A stretch of DNA of 56,599 nt. It comes from an uncultured Eubacteriales bacterium (GTDB taxonomy: Bacteria; Bacillota; Clostridia; Peptostreptococcales; Anaerovoracaceae). The DNA lies in assembly GCA_900545135.1 (NCBI GenBank), contig UQXL01000014.1:1-56599 (forward strand), in the 5' to 3' direction. The notes below the pieces were generated by a model. It saw only the letters and a program-made list of their open reading frames with translations, did not search any database and was not told the DNA's origin. This document shows positions 9,426 to 18,176 of the stretch, in pieces. Positions within the stretch are counted from its first letter, which is position 1. Every line of letters begins with the position of its first letter. The translations under genes were made by a program, and so were the position numbers.

Positions 9426-11102
9426 TTAGAATAATCCTGAAATCACGCCGTTTTCGTCCACATCTATCTTCTCTGCCGCCGGAACTTTAGGCAGACCCGG
9501 CATGGTCATTATATCTCCTGTCAAAGCTACTATGAATCCGGCTCCGGCAGAAATCTTAAGATTCCTTACGGTGACTGTAAATCCCTTTGGAGCTCCCTTC
9601 AGCGACGGGTCATCGGAGAAACTGTACTGGGTTTTAGCTACGCATATAGGACATTTTCCGAAACCGAGGGACTCCAGCTGTTTTGCCTGTTTCTTCGCGT
9701 TGTCAGTCAATACGACTCCATCGGCGTGATATACCCGTTTGCATATGGCCTCCAGCTTTTCTTCTATGGAAAGGTCTAAATCATACGACTGCATAAAGTC
9801 ATTCGGAAGCTCGCAGAGTCTCACAACTTCCTCCGCCAGAGCCTTTCCGCCTTCGCCTCCCTTTGCCCACACTTCAGACAGAGCCACGTTGACGCCCAGC
9901 TCTCTGCACTTTTTCTCAACGAGAGCCAGTTCAGCCTGAGTGTCTGTAGGAAATGCGTTTATGGCTACGACGCAAGGAAGTCCGAAAACGTCTTTTATAT
10001 TGGAAACGTGCTGGAGCAGATTAGGCAGACCTGCTTCCAGGGCTTCGAGGTTTTCTTCATTGAGATTTTCTTTCGCCACTCCACCGTGATATTTGAGCGC
10101 TCTGACAGTGGCTACCATGACTACTGCGCTCGGAGCAAGCCCTGCCATTCTGCATTTAATGTCCAGGAATTTCTCCGCCCCAAGGTCTGCGGCAAAGCCT
10201 GCCTCAGTTACGACGTAGTCGGCCAGCTTCAGCGCCATGCGGGTTGCCGTCACCGAATTGCAGCCATGGGCTATGTTGGCGAAAGGACCTCCGTGAACAA
10301 ATGCCGGCGTGCCCTCAAGAGTCTGTACGAGATTAGGCTTCAGGGCGTCCTTGAGCAGTGCGGCCATCGCGCCCTCAGCCTTGAGGTCATGAGCCGTTAC
10401 AGGCTTTCCGTCATAAGTATATCCGACTATTATCCTTGCCAGCCTCTGCTTGAGGTCGATAATGTCTCCCGCCAGACAGAGTATAGCCATTACTTCCGAC
10501 GCTACGGTTATGTCAAAGCCATCCTCGCGCGGAACTCCCTGCGCCCTGCCGCCAAGTCCGTCTACTATATGTCTGAGCTGTCTGTCGTTCATATCCACAG
10601 CTCTCTTCCAGGTTATCTGCTTAGGGTCTATGCCCAGCGCGTTGCCTTGCTGTATGTGGTTATCCAGCATGGCGGCCAGCAGATTGTTGGCGGCTCCTAT
10701 GGCGTGGAAATCCCCGGTAAAATGCAGGTTTATATCTTCCATCGGAACTATCTGCGCGTATCCGCCTCCGGCGGCTCCGCCCTTTATGCCGAATACCGGC
10801 CCGAGGGACGGCTCTCTCAGAGCTGCTATAACGTTCTTTCCTATTTTGCGCAGTCCGTCAGTCAGTCCTACTGAAGTGGTAGTTTTACCTTCTCCCGCAG
10901 GCGTAGGCGTTATGGCTGTCACAAGTATCAGCTTGCCGTCTTGCTTATCTTTTCTGTCTTTAAGCAGGGCATAATCTACCTTTGCCTTGTAATTGCCGTA
11001 CTGCTCCAGGTATTTTTCGTCTACTCCGGCCAGCTTGGCAATCTCCGTTATCTTTTTCTTTTCACATTCCTGAGCAATCTGAATGTCGCTTTTAAATCCC
11101 AT
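9426..11102 (-). CDS. fhs: Formate-tetrahydrofolate ligase
   Basis: Joins formate to THF using ATP, giving 10-formyl-THF, the first folate step of formate assimilation and of the methyl branch of the Wood-Ljungdahl pathway. The 558-residue protein has the nucleotide loop TPTPAGEGKTTTSVGL, the family block EPSLGPVFGIKGGAAGGGYA and the C-terminal GDIMTMPGLPKVPAAE. It starts 14 bases after rnhB, so it probably ends the rplS-DUF3841-rbgA-rnhB run. Its last codons lie in a repeat: TTTTTAGAATAATCCT occurs twice around 9400-9436, a local duplication over the stop region. Confidence 0.97.
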   Translation of the reverse strand: MGFKSDIQIAQECEKKKITEIAKLAGVDEKYLEQYGNYKAKVDYALLKDRKDKQDGKLILVTAITPTPAGEGKTTTSVGLTDGLRKIGKNVIAALREPSLGPVFGIKGGAAGGGYAQIVPMEDINLHFTGDFHAIGAANNLLAAMLDNHIQQGNALGIDPKQITWKRAVDMNDRQLRHIVDGLGGRAQGVPREDGFDITVASEVMAILCLAGDIIDLKQRLARIIVGYTYDGKPVTAHDLKAEGAMAALLKDALKPNLVQTLEGTPAFVHGGPFANIAHGCNSVTATRMALKLADYVVTEAGFAADLGAEKFLDIKCRMAGLAPSAVVMVATVRALKYHGGVAKENLNEENLEALEAGLPNLLQHVSNIKDVFGLPCVVAINAFPTDTQAELALVEKKCRELGVNVALSEVWAKGGEGGKALAEEVVRLCELPNDFMQSYDLDLSIEEKLEAICKRVYHADGVVLTDNAKKQAKQLESLGFGKCPICVAKTQYSFSDDPSLKGAPKGFTVTVRNLKISAGAGFIVALTGDIMTMPGLPKVPAAEKIDVDENGVISGLF

Positions 11103-11116
11103 TTTTTGTCCCTCGC

Positions 11117-11812
11117 TTATAAATTTTTTAAAAATGTTTTTCTGTGTATCGGCGTAACGCCGTATTTATATATACCCTCATAATGGGCTTTGGTGCCGTA
11201 GCCTTTGTTGCTGTCAAAGCCGTAATGAGGATATTTTTCATGGTATTGGAGCATCATCCTGTCTCTGGTGACCTTGGCGATTATGGAGGCCGCCGCTATG
11301 GAAAGGCTTTTGGCGTCTCCTTTTACTATCGCTTCCTGACGTATGCTGACGCCGTCAAGGCGCACCGCGTCCAGAAGCAAAATATCTATTCCGTGTCCTC
11401 TCCTTTCAAGGAGCATTTCTTCCGCATTGGCCGCCGCTTCTTTCATGGCTCTTTTGGTAGCCTGCAGAATGTTTATCTCATCTATGATTTCATTATCCGC
11501 TATTCCAACGCCCCAGGCAAGGGCTTTTTCTGTTATAAGCGAAAATAATTCTTCTCTTTTTTTCTCGGAAAGCTTCTTCGAATCGTCCACTCCCAAAATA
11601 TCGAAGTCCTTTGGCAGCACCGCGCAGGCAGCCACCACAGGCCCTGCCAGCGGTCCTCTGCCCGCCTCGTCTATGCCTCCGACGTAACATTGCTTGTACT
11701 CCTGGCCTCCGAACTCCCGGTCTCCATACTCCCGGCCGCATATTTCAGCGTCGAAAGCTTTCATCGTCTGCAGTTTCTCGGAAAGCTTTTTCTCCCGTTC
11801 TTCTTTAGTCAT
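11117..11812 (-). CDS. rnhB: Ribonuclease HII
   Basis: Cuts RNA in RNA-DNA hybrids and removes misinserted ribonucleotides. The acidic active site is visible in GGIDEAGRGPLAGPVV, in the later DDSKKLSEKKRE block and in LLLDAV. The start at 11812 (MTKEEREKK) follows an AAAGGA site; the longest frame adds 20 unlikely residues. The N-terminal extension contains a small 15-bp tandem duplication encoding REYG-DREFGG-QEYK (about 11693-11740), just before the catalytic domain. The gene follows rbgA by four bases and precedes fhs by 14. Confidence 0.95.
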   Translation of the reverse strand: MTKEEREKKLSEKLQTMKAFDAEICGREYGDREFGGQEYKQCYVGGIDEAGRGPLAGPVVAACAVLPKDFDILGVDDSKKLSEKKREELFSLITEKALAWGVGIADNEIIDEINILQATKRAMKEAAANAEEMLLERRGHGIDILLLDAVRLDGVSIRQEAIVKGDAKSLSIAAASIIAKVTRDRMMLQYHEKYPHYGFDSNKGYGTKAHYEGIYKYGVTPIHRKTFLKNL

Positions 11813-11875
11813 CACGATTCCTTTCTGCCGTAGGCTGCCGGATGCCCGCTGCATGAGGCCGGCAACGGGCATCCG

Positions 11876-12736
11876 CTATTTTACCTTTTCCAGAGTTATA
11901 TTTCCTATCGCACCGCTTCTGAACTCGTCCAAGACAGTCTTGCCGCAGCGCTCGTAATCTATCCGTTTCCCCGGCAGTATGAAGCCTCTCTTCAAGGCTA
12001 TGGCTTCCATATTCTCAAGTGGAGTCTCTGCCAATTCGTCCAATTTGTATCTGGCAGTCAGAAGCTGCGGATATTCTGCCTGAAGCTTTCTTATGAGCTC
12101 AAGGGCAAGGTCGGCCACGTCCAGAATTTCGTCCTTTATGGAGCCGCAGAAAGCCAGATTGAGGCCCACGTCAGGATCCTCAAACTTAGGCCACAGGATT
12201 CCCGGCGTGTCCAAGAGCTGCATGCCGTTTGAAAGGGAAAGCCACTGCTTCCCCTTTGTCACGCCCGGCTTATCTCCGGTCTTGGCGCTCTTTTTGCCTG
12301 TCATCCTGTTTATCATCGATGACTTTCCCACGTTGGGAACGCCCACGATCATCATTCTCAGCGGTTTTTTCAGCGTCCTCTCCTGGTCCTTTTCTTTCTG
12401 CAGCTTGTCCAGTATCTTAAAAAGCTGACTGACGCCCTGACCTTTCATGCAGTTCATCTGCATGACTATGCTGCCGTCTTTCCGCAGCGCTTCCGTCCAG
12501 CCTTCATTGGCAGCCGGGTCTGACAAATCGCTCTTGTTCAAAGCTATGATGCGCTTTTTTCCTCCTACTATCTGGTCTATGATAGGATTTCTGCTGGAAA
12601 CCGGTATCCTGGCGTCCACCACTTCTATGACCAGATCGACCATCTTGAGGTTTGCTTCTATGAGTTCTCTGGTTTTCTTCATGTGCCCCGGATACCAGTT
12701 TATATTTCTCAAATTATTGCCTTTGTTGTCTGTCAT
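11876..12736 (-). CDS. rbgA: Ribosome biogenesis GTPase YlqF/RbgA
   Basis: A circularly permuted GTPase needed for late 50S assembly. The order is permuted as expected: G4 (NKSD, residues about 75-78) comes before G1 (GVPNVGKSSMINRM, about 130) and G3 (DTPG). A C-terminal RNA-binding helical domain follows. The N-terminus NWYPGHMKKTRELI is the family hallmark. It sits between a DUF3841 gene and rnhB with short gaps, downstream of rplS. The rplS-ylqF-rnhB order is common in Firmicutes. Confidence 0.96.
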   Translation of the reverse strand: MTDNKGNNLRNINWYPGHMKKTRELIEANLKMVDLVIEVVDARIPVSSRNPIIDQIVGGKKRIIALNKSDLSDPAANEGWTEALRKDGSIVMQMNCMKGQGVSQLFKILDKLQKEKDQERTLKKPLRMMIVGVPNVGKSSMINRMTGKKSAKTGDKPGVTKGKQWLSLSNGMQLLDTPGILWPKFEDPDVGLNLAFCGSIKDEILDVADLALELIRKLQAEYPQLLTARYKLDELAETPLENMEAIALKRGFILPGKRIDYERCGKTVLDEFRSGAIGNITLEKVK

Positions 12737-12748
12737 AAATTTACCTTT

Positions 12749-13339
12749 CTACTCCACCGCTTCTCCAGGATAGATGATCTTCTTCACCCATTCTTTTTTT
12801 ATCTCCCAAAGGTTGCCGCAAACGTTGTAAATAGTCCAGCGGTCGATTTTAAAGGCTCTTTTCCAGCTTTCTCTTATGCGTTCTTCCTCTTCGGGATACA
12901 TTCCCTTGTACTTTCCCACCATGATCTCAAAGCTGCTTTCTATTCCCAGCTTTTTCAGATGTTCGTCATACGCCTTTGCATCCTCCTCGCTTTCCGGAAG
13001 ATATATCTGATTCAGCACATAGTCCCATTTCTGATCGTCAAAATAGATAATCTGACTTTCCGGCACCTCAAGAGCATAGACGACGGTACCTGGTACGGGC
13101 CTTAGGCAGTTTTCCGTGCTGATAGAGCACCAGATAGGAGCATAAACGTCGTCGGGCTTTGGAAGATATTTGACAGCTTCTTGTGTAAACCAGTCGTAGC
13201 ATTGAAGGAAGAAAGGCGCCACGTCGCCGAAGTGAAGCTGGACGTAAACCCTGCGGTTGATTATCCTGTCGTCTCGCTCAAGCTGCATGACAGTCTTGTC
13301 GTTTTGTCTCGTAAAGAGCTTTACCATTTTTTCTTCCAT
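12749..13339 (-). CDS. DUF3841 domain protein
   Basis: A 196-residue soluble protein matching the DUF3841 pattern: an early KLFTRQNDKTVMQLERD segment, then WCSISTENCLRPVPGTVV, then VPESQIIYFDDQKWDYVLNQIY. No catalytic motif or known reaction; some members are found near RNA or DNA maintenance genes. It starts about 180 bases after rplS, beyond a hairpin, and ends 12 bases before rbgA, so it shares that operon. The ATG at 13339 has a GGAG site six bases upstream. Confidence 0.78.
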   Translation of the reverse strand: MEEKMVKLFTRQNDKTVMQLERDDRIINRRVYVQLHFGDVAPFFLQCYDWFTQEAVKYLPKPDDVYAPIWCSISTENCLRPVPGTVVYALEVPESQIIYFDDQKWDYVLNQIYLPESEEDAKAYDEHLKKLGIESSFEIMVGKYKGMYPEEEERIRESWKRAFKIDRWTIYNVCGNLWEIKKEWVKKIIYPGEAVE

Positions 13340-13473
13340 GAGAGACTCCTTTCACCTGCGCGCCCCGTATCCTGCGTACGCAAGTACGGTTGCACAAATC
13401 CTGCGTGCGCAAGTCCGGCGTGCCGGATATATAAGATATATAAACTATACACTAACATGAGCTGCAAGTAAAT

Positions 13474-13504
13474 AGGGAGACGCCTGTCTGGCAGGTGTCT
13501 CCCT
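13474..13504 (-). terminator. Hairpin terminator after rplS
   Basis: AGGGAGACACCTG...CAGGCGTCTCCCT forms a stable stem 15 bases after the rplS stop, but its U-run is poor (ATTTACTT). Partial read-through into the DUF3841 operon is plausible. Between it and 13339 lies a degenerate direct repeat, CCTGCGTACGCAAGTACGG and CCTGCGTGCGCAAGTCCGG. Confidence 0.65.
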
Positions 13505-13518
13505 CGTTATTTTTGTGA

Positions 13519-13860
13519 TTAGTCTCTCGTTTTAATCTTCGCAGCTTTACCTGTTCTCTCGCGCATGTAGTTGAGTTTGGCTCTTCTAACATCGCCTTTT
13601 CTCACTACTTCGATCTTTTCGATCTTAGGTGAATGGAGCGGGAAAGTCTTTTCAACGCCCACACCTGATGAAATCTTTCTTACAGTGAAAGTCTCGCTTA
13701 TTCCGCCGTTCTGCTTCTTAAGCACAAATCCTTCGAATACCTGGATTCTTTCTCTGTTTCCTTCTTTAATTTTGATGTGTACCTTTACGGTGTCGCCCAC
13801 ACCAAAAGCAGGGATATCGCTCTTGAGATAATCTTGAGTGATTGATTTTAATACGTCCAT
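13519..13860 (-). CDS. rplS: 50S ribosomal protein L19
   Basis: A 113-residue ribosomal protein at the 30S-50S interface. It reads FGVGDTVKVHIKIKEGNRER and FEGFVLKKQNGGISETFTVRKIS, the typical L19 core, and ends in the basic RERTGKAAKIK tail. The length is right. The upstream region (13861-14004) is non-coding and presumably carries its promoter. It leads the ribosome-biogenesis run toward fhs. Confidence 0.97.
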   Translation of the reverse strand: MDVLKSITQDYLKSDIPAFGVGDTVKVHIKIKEGNRERIQVFEGFVLKKQNGGISETFTVRKISSGVGVEKTFPLHSPKIEKIEVVRKGDVRRAKLNYMRERTGKAAKIKTRD

Positions 13861-14004
13861 CGTTTTTCCTCCTTCCCTCCAAGACGTTCGTGACGCGTAA
13901 AAGCCTCAGAGGACCGCCCGTAATAACTCGTATATTTTACCATGTCCCAATCTTTATTGCAAGCATATTTGCAATGTTTTTCGTGAAATTTTTTGCTGTT
14001 TTTA

Positions 14005-15024
14005 TCAGTTCCGGCCCGGTTTGTTTTCCGGCATTCCCTCTTTATTATTTTCTGCGGGCTGAAACGTCCTGCCGCCGTCATAAGTCACCTGTACGGTGTA
14101 TAGCTGTCCGTCCTGCCATGATACCTCATTTATATATCCTGTGTTTTCATCGAAAAAGATAAACTCCGCTTCGTTGTTTACGGACATGCAACCATTGTTG
14201 CTCTCGATCTGCCTTATCCAGCTTTTTCCTCCGTCCGTACTTTTTTCTACGGTAATTATCATCTTTCCGCCGAGAGCGTGCCCTCTGTCTACAACTCTTA
14301 TGATGACAGAAGAGGAAAATTTTTCTTCATAGAGAACCTCGTTGCACCCACCATCATTTTCAGTTTGTCCGTCCTGTTCCATTTCAGCCTGTTCTTTCTG
14401 AACCGATGACTTCGCTTCGTTTTCGCTCTCTTCCGGCGGCCAGCTTTCTATCAAGTTTCCATCTTCATCAAACACAAGACGACGCTGTGGCTCCGGCTTT
14501 TCATAATCCGATCTTCCTCTGTCCTTGAATGGATCCATGACGTTGTAGCTTTCAGATATGACTACGTTATTTCCCCTGAAGAAAAAGTTTATGTCCTCGT
14601 AATAATCCACAGAAGCTCTCCGGAATCCTTCCACATACGCAATGTAATCCTTTCCCTCGACCTCCACCGAATATACTTGCGGTGTAAAGGCTAAGCACAT
14701 GATGACATACCATCCAGTATAGCCGATAAAAACCGTGGCCATTGATACAGCAATAACGAGAAGCAGAACATTTAGAGGTTTCTTTAAAAAAATCCGTCTT
14801 ACCTTTTCTCTTCGTCCTTCTCTTCTCCTGCTAAATTCCAGGCAAAGGCCGGTAATGAGGCATATACCCGCAGTCAGTGAGAAGCATACGTATACCCACC
14901 TTTTCATCCTCATTCCATAGCAGTCAAGAACAGAGGACAGCAAGAAGAAAGCCGCTATGGCTAACAACGGCCAGGTTATCAAAGGTCTTTTTTTAGCCGC
15001 ACGTATGCCACCAATTAGCTTCAA
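14005..15024 (-). CDS. Membrane-anchored protein with BNR/sialidase-type repeats
   Basis: A 339-residue protein of unassigned function. Three hydrophobic segments lie within the first 120 residues. The remainder appears extracytoplasmic, with an acidic Glu/Gln/Asn-rich linker near residues 200-230. Two Asp-box-like motifs are visible, STDGGKSW and TYDGGRTF, as in BNR/sialidase or Ycf48-like beta-propeller repeats. Two repeats are too few for a full propeller. It stands alone upstream of rplS on the same strand. I cannot assign a role. Confidence 0.6.
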   Translation of the reverse strand: MKLIGGIRAAKKRPLITWPLLAIAAFFLLSSVLDCYGMRMKRWVYVCFSLTAGICLITGLCLEFSRRREGRREKVRRIFLKKPLNVLLLVIAVSMATVFIGYTGWYVIMCLAFTPQVYSVEVEGKDYIAYVEGFRRASVDYYEDINFFFRGNNVVISESYNVMDPFKDRGRSDYEKPEPQRRLVFDEDGNLIESWPPEESENEAKSSVQKEQAEMEQDGQTENDGGCNEVLYEEKFSSSVIIRVVDRGHALGGKMIITVEKSTDGGKSWIRQIESNNGCMSVNNEAEFIFFDENTGYINEVSWQDGQLYTVQVTYDGGRTFQPAENNKEGMPENKPGRN

Positions 15025-15175
15025 TCAAACTCCTCCCCGAAAATCATCACCGCAAGACACCTTAAATAAGCTGTATCTGCAATACATTTTTACAAAATAC
15101 TCCTTTCCGCGCCATCAAAATGGTTATGGAAAAGAGTATTCCTTATCTTATCATTTTATATCCGCATCTCTAAAC

Positions 15176-16057
15176 CTAAGCTCTCGGGTGAGCTCTGTCG
15201 TAAACGTCTTTTATGCGGTTTTTCGTAAACGCCAGATAAACTTGTGTGGCCGAAATATCCTCATGTCCCATGAGTTCCTGAAGAGACTTGACGTCGGCTC
15301 CGTTCTGGAGCATGTGAACGGCAAAGGAATTTCTCAGCACCTGCGGCGTCAGGCTTATCTCAAAGCCGGCCTTTTCACCGTATTCCTTGAGTATCTTCCA
15401 AAGGCCCTGTCTGGTGATCGGTTTGCCGTGATGATTCACAAACAGATGGCGCTCGCCGGGATTATTCCTTGTGAGAACGTTTCTGCTGGAGTTCACGTAT
15501 CTTTCGACAGCTTCTCTGGCGAGCCGGCCTATGGGGATTATTCTGGCTCTGATGTGTTCTCCCGTGCAGGTAAGAAATCCCATGCGCAGATTCACATCGT
15601 CCATCATCATGTCTATCACCTCGCTGGCTCTTATGCCTGTGGCGTAAAGCAGCTCCAAAATGGCTCTGTCTCTCATTCCTTTATTGCTTTCGTCCGGCAT
15701 GGTCATAAGTGTTTCTATCTGTTCTATCTCAAGAAACTCTATTTTCTTCTTTTCTATCTTGGGGGATTTTATATTTTCTGTAGGATTTTGTGCAAGTCCC
15801 ATCTTTTTCTGCATAAAGTTATAGTAAGTCCTTATGGAGGCAAGCTTTCTGTTGACCGTAGATTTGGAACGTTCCTGCGTTTTGAGCTCTATCAAATAGG
15901 CCACCACATCCGCGTTGGTCGCCTGGGAAAAATCATATACGCCCCTCTGTTTTAAAAACAGTTCAAAATGCTCCATATCCCTGATATATGCCCGCGCCGT
16001 ATTGGGGGCTGATTTTCTTTCTTCGGTAAGATAGGTAACAAACAGATCCTTACTCAT
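15176..16057 (-). CDS. XerD-like tyrosine recombinase with substituted active-site residues
   Basis: A 293-residue tyrosine recombinase with an N-terminal SAM-like core-binding domain and a C-terminal catalytic domain. It is closest to XerD by the ending KNRIKDVYDRAHPRA. Arg I (ATGIRASEV), Arg II (LR in the box II motif), the late His (LMGHEDIS) and the Tyr nucleophile (TQVY) are present. However, box II reads LTPQVLRNSFAVHML where XerD has TPHxLRHSFA, so the catalytic His is Gln. The beta-hairpin Lys of GKGNKxR falls on Glu in TGEHIRAR. Activity may be altered. ATG 16057 follows a GGAGG site; the longest frame adds 19 residues. Confidence 0.87.
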   Translation of the reverse strand: MSKDLFVTYLTEERKSAPNTARAYIRDMEHFELFLKQRGVYDFSQATNADVVAYLIELKTQERSKSTVNRKLASIRTYYNFMQKKMGLAQNPTENIKSPKIEKKKIEFLEIEQIETLMTMPDESNKGMRDRAILELLYATGIRASEVIDMMMDDVNLRMGFLTCTGEHIRARIIPIGRLAREAVERYVNSSRNVLTRNNPGERHLFVNHHGKPITRQGLWKILKEYGEKAGFEISLTPQVLRNSFAVHMLQNGADVKSLQELMGHEDISATQVYLAFTKNRIKDVYDRAHPRA

Positions 16058-16137
16058 TTTTTCCTCCACAACTGATATTTTAAGTATATTACGTATTTTG
16101 ACATTTTTCAACAAAATTTATAAGAGGAGCTTAGATC

Positions 16138-16674
16138 ATGATAGTAAACAAAAAGATAACTTGGGTGATGCTTTTTATCTTCGCTGTGGGCTTATGCAGC
16201 GGCGCTTTCTTTGAAATTTACATGAAAGGCGGCGGCAAGACCCAGCTTATGGATCTGCTTTCCGGGCTGGTCTCGGGAGACTCTGGGCAAAGCTTTTTTT
16301 CCACATTTTGGAACAGTTTAAAGATGTGGCTCATAATGCTTGCAATCGCTTTTTTCGTTCCTTACGCGCCGCCTCTTGCTGTCGTCTGTCCTTTTTTCCC
16401 CATGTTAAAGGGTCTTACGCTGGGATTTTCAGCCACCATGCTGGTGGAAACTTTCGGCGTCAAAGGATCTTGGTACATAATTTCAACCATACTTCCGCAA
16501 AACCTGCTGCAAATACCTATTCTCTGCGTTCTCATCGGCATCTCGATGAGCGGGGCGACAAAAAAAGCCCTGCGCTCAAACGCAAGGCTATATTTTACAT
16601 ATTACGGCGCAGGAACAGGGCTGATCTTCATTTCCTGCCTACTGGAAGCTTTCCTGATGCAATTTCTTCTCTGA
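16138..16674 (+). CDS. SpoIIM-like (stage II sporulation protein M family) membrane protein
   Basis: A 178-residue membrane protein with about five helices in the DUF95/SpoIIM pattern (GLCSGAFFE near the N-terminus, then LKGLTLGFSATMLVETFG, then the LPQNLLQIPILCVL helix). SpoIIM takes part in peptidoglycan degradation during engulfment, but DUF95 proteins also occur outside sporulation. It is divergent from the recombinase gene, with an 80-base shared upstream region and a GAGGAG site. Its last 47 bases overlap the 3' end of the convergent NUDIX gene. Confidence 0.75.
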   Translation: MIVNKKITWVMLFIFAVGLCSGAFFEIYMKGGGKTQLMDLLSGLVSGDSGQSFFSTFWNSLKMWLIMLAIAFFVPYAPPLAVVCPFFPMLKGLTLGFSATMLVETFGVKGSWYIISTILPQNLLQIPILCVLIGISMSGATKKALRSNARLYFTYYGAGTGLIFISCLLEAFLMQFLL

Positions 16675-17185
16675 CCATCATCACGGCCACCAGCGTCTTG
16701 GCATCGTTTATCCTGCCTTTCATGATCATGGAAAACAGGTCCTCAACGTCCATCTCTTCTATGTCTATGGCCTCGTTTTCATCCGGATCGGGCTCTCCCT
16801 GTTCGAGTCCAGTGCAGAGATAAAGGTAGAGCACTTCCTCGGAATATCCCACAGACGGATAAAAGCTGGTCATAAATTTTACTTCTGTTGCCGTATACCC
16901 TGTTTCTTCCTTGAGTTCGCGTATCGCCGCGCTCAGCGGCTCCTCACCGGAATCTATCTTACCTGCCGGGACTTCCAGCATCACCCTGCCGGCCGGCTTT
17001 CTGTACTGGCGCACCATGACCATTTTCCCCTCGTCTGTTACGGCGGCCAATACTGCTCCGCCGTTATGCTCGATGATTTCTCTGTATGAAGTGCCGTTCT
17101 GCACCGTCACCTCATCCCTTCTGAGGTTGATTATTGCTCCCTCGTATATTCTTTCGCTTGATATTGTCTTTTCTTCAAAAGTCAT
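16628..17185 (-). CDS. NUDIX hydrolase, ADP-ribose pyrophosphatase type
   Basis: A 185-residue NUDIX enzyme that splits nucleoside diphosphate sugars such as ADP-ribose. The full Nudix box is present at GKIDSGEEPLSAAIRELKEE followed by TGY. Upstream is VRQYRKPAGRVMLEVPAGK, the ADP-ribose pyrophosphatase hallmark, and the E. coli NudF-like layout is complete. I use ATG 17185 (MTFEEKTISSERIY); the 96 extra codons of the longest frame run through intergenic repeats. Its 3' end overlaps the SpoIIM-like gene tail to tail by 47 bases. Confidence 0.93.
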   Translation of the reverse strand: MTFEEKTISSERIYEGAIINLRRDEVTVQNGTSYREIIEHNGGAVLAAVTDEGKMVMVRQYRKPAGRVMLEVPAGKIDSGEEPLSAAIRELKEETGYTATEVKFMTSFYPSVGYSEEVLYLYLCTGLEQGEPDPDENEAIDIEEMDVEDLFSMIMKGRINDAKTLVAVMMVREEIASGKLPVGRK

Positions 17186-17235
17186 GTCATTCTTCCTTTT
17201 CAATATTTTTGATTTTATTCTAGTAGTCTGCTCCC

Positions 17236-17450
17236 TCGCGTCATTCTGACGCCCTGATCTCGTATCATTCTGACGCCCTTCGGCCGGGTAAGCGGCGTTT
17301 TGATGAGACATGTCTCGCGGCCGGGTAAGCGGCGTTTTGGCAAACCCTGAGCGCTGTATTACAGCCGGGCAAACGGCTTTCTGCCAACTCCTGCATTGCG
17401 GCCGGGCAAACGGCTTTCCGCCAACCCCTGCACGCTGCCTTGCGGCAAAG
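17236..17450. repeat. Degenerate tandem repeat, GCCGGGYAARCGGC type, four copies
   Basis: Upstream of the NUDIX gene, four copies of GCCGGGTAAGCGGCGTTTTG or GCCGGGCAAACGGCTTTCYG start near 17283, 17320, 17364 and 17401, with periods of about 37-44 bases. Two copies of TCATTCTGACGCCCT precede them. No gene is supported here. A related GGCAAGCGGCGTTTCAA occurs near 56470. Confidence 0.75.
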
Positions 17451-17502
17451 CCTAGGGATATAAAGTCGAACAATATAATATTAGCTTTGTAATATTATGG
17501 AA

Positions 17503-17783
17503 GATGTTGTACTATTTTTCGTTTTAGCTGATTTTTGGCAACATTCCTTGTGCTGAGGTGCGTCGAAATTTGTCGAATAGGCTATGAATCTGTGCATATG
17601 TTGGCATATTTTATAATATCTGAAAATTTGCCAACATTTTTGAGGTGACATGTTGTCAAATTTGCCGTAAATCCGAAAAATGTACAACATCGACACAATT
17701 CGACACCTAAAACCTCCTAAAATCCGGGAGTTCTTTTTAGAAATGTTGGCATTTCAGCAGTATATTTATATTTTGCCAACATC
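17503..17783. repeat. Palindromic quartet element A (four 42/43-bp ATGTTG...CAACAT units)
   Basis: Four units start at 17503 (43 bp), 17597 (42), 17649 (43) and 17742 (42). Each begins with (N)ATGTTG and ends with CAACAT(N). The gaps between units are 51, 10 and 50 bases. Unit 3 is roughly an inverted copy of unit 1 (both share GATGTTGTAC at one end) and unit 4 of unit 2 (ATGTTGGCA arms). Gap 1 holds GTCGAAATTTGTCGAAT and gap 3 CGACACAATTCGACAC, again inverted relatives. Quartet B at 50879 has the same unit lengths and gaps. A conserved TTTGTAATATTATGG precedes both, and TATGAATCATCA follows both. No credible CDS lies within. Confidence 0.85.
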
Positions 17784-18176
17784 AGGTCATCCTTTCACCT
17801 ACAGCCTGATGGTCTCAAATAATTACAGCGATTCAACTGATGCTTCCGACCTATGAATCATCACAAAACCTTTCTTTCATCGAAAAAACTTTGCGAAATC
17901 CGCGAGCCGGCATGGTTTGAGCTTGAAATAAAAATCTGTCTGAGCCCTACGGCATGTTGCAGAATAATCTGCCGCAGTCGGTTTTAAGCCGGCGCTTTGA
18001 TGGAAATAATCGTTTGTAATATTTTATTATACCACCTAAGGAATCCAGTCTCAACTCCAATCTAAAGTGATACCCCTACTTTACCAAAGAGGCACCATCG
18101 GGCATACGCCGTCGCACATGCTTCAAAAAAAGAATCGCCGAGCATGCATCAAAAAGAGCCCCGCCGGATGTGCGGG

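Noticed and set aside
17481..17696. Minus-strand 71-codon frame resembling a frame at 50854-51072, which could suggest a conserved small protein
   Set aside because: Both lie inside quartets A and B; the similarity follows the DNA repeat. There is no well-placed ribosome site, and the start codons lie in the TCGAA motif.
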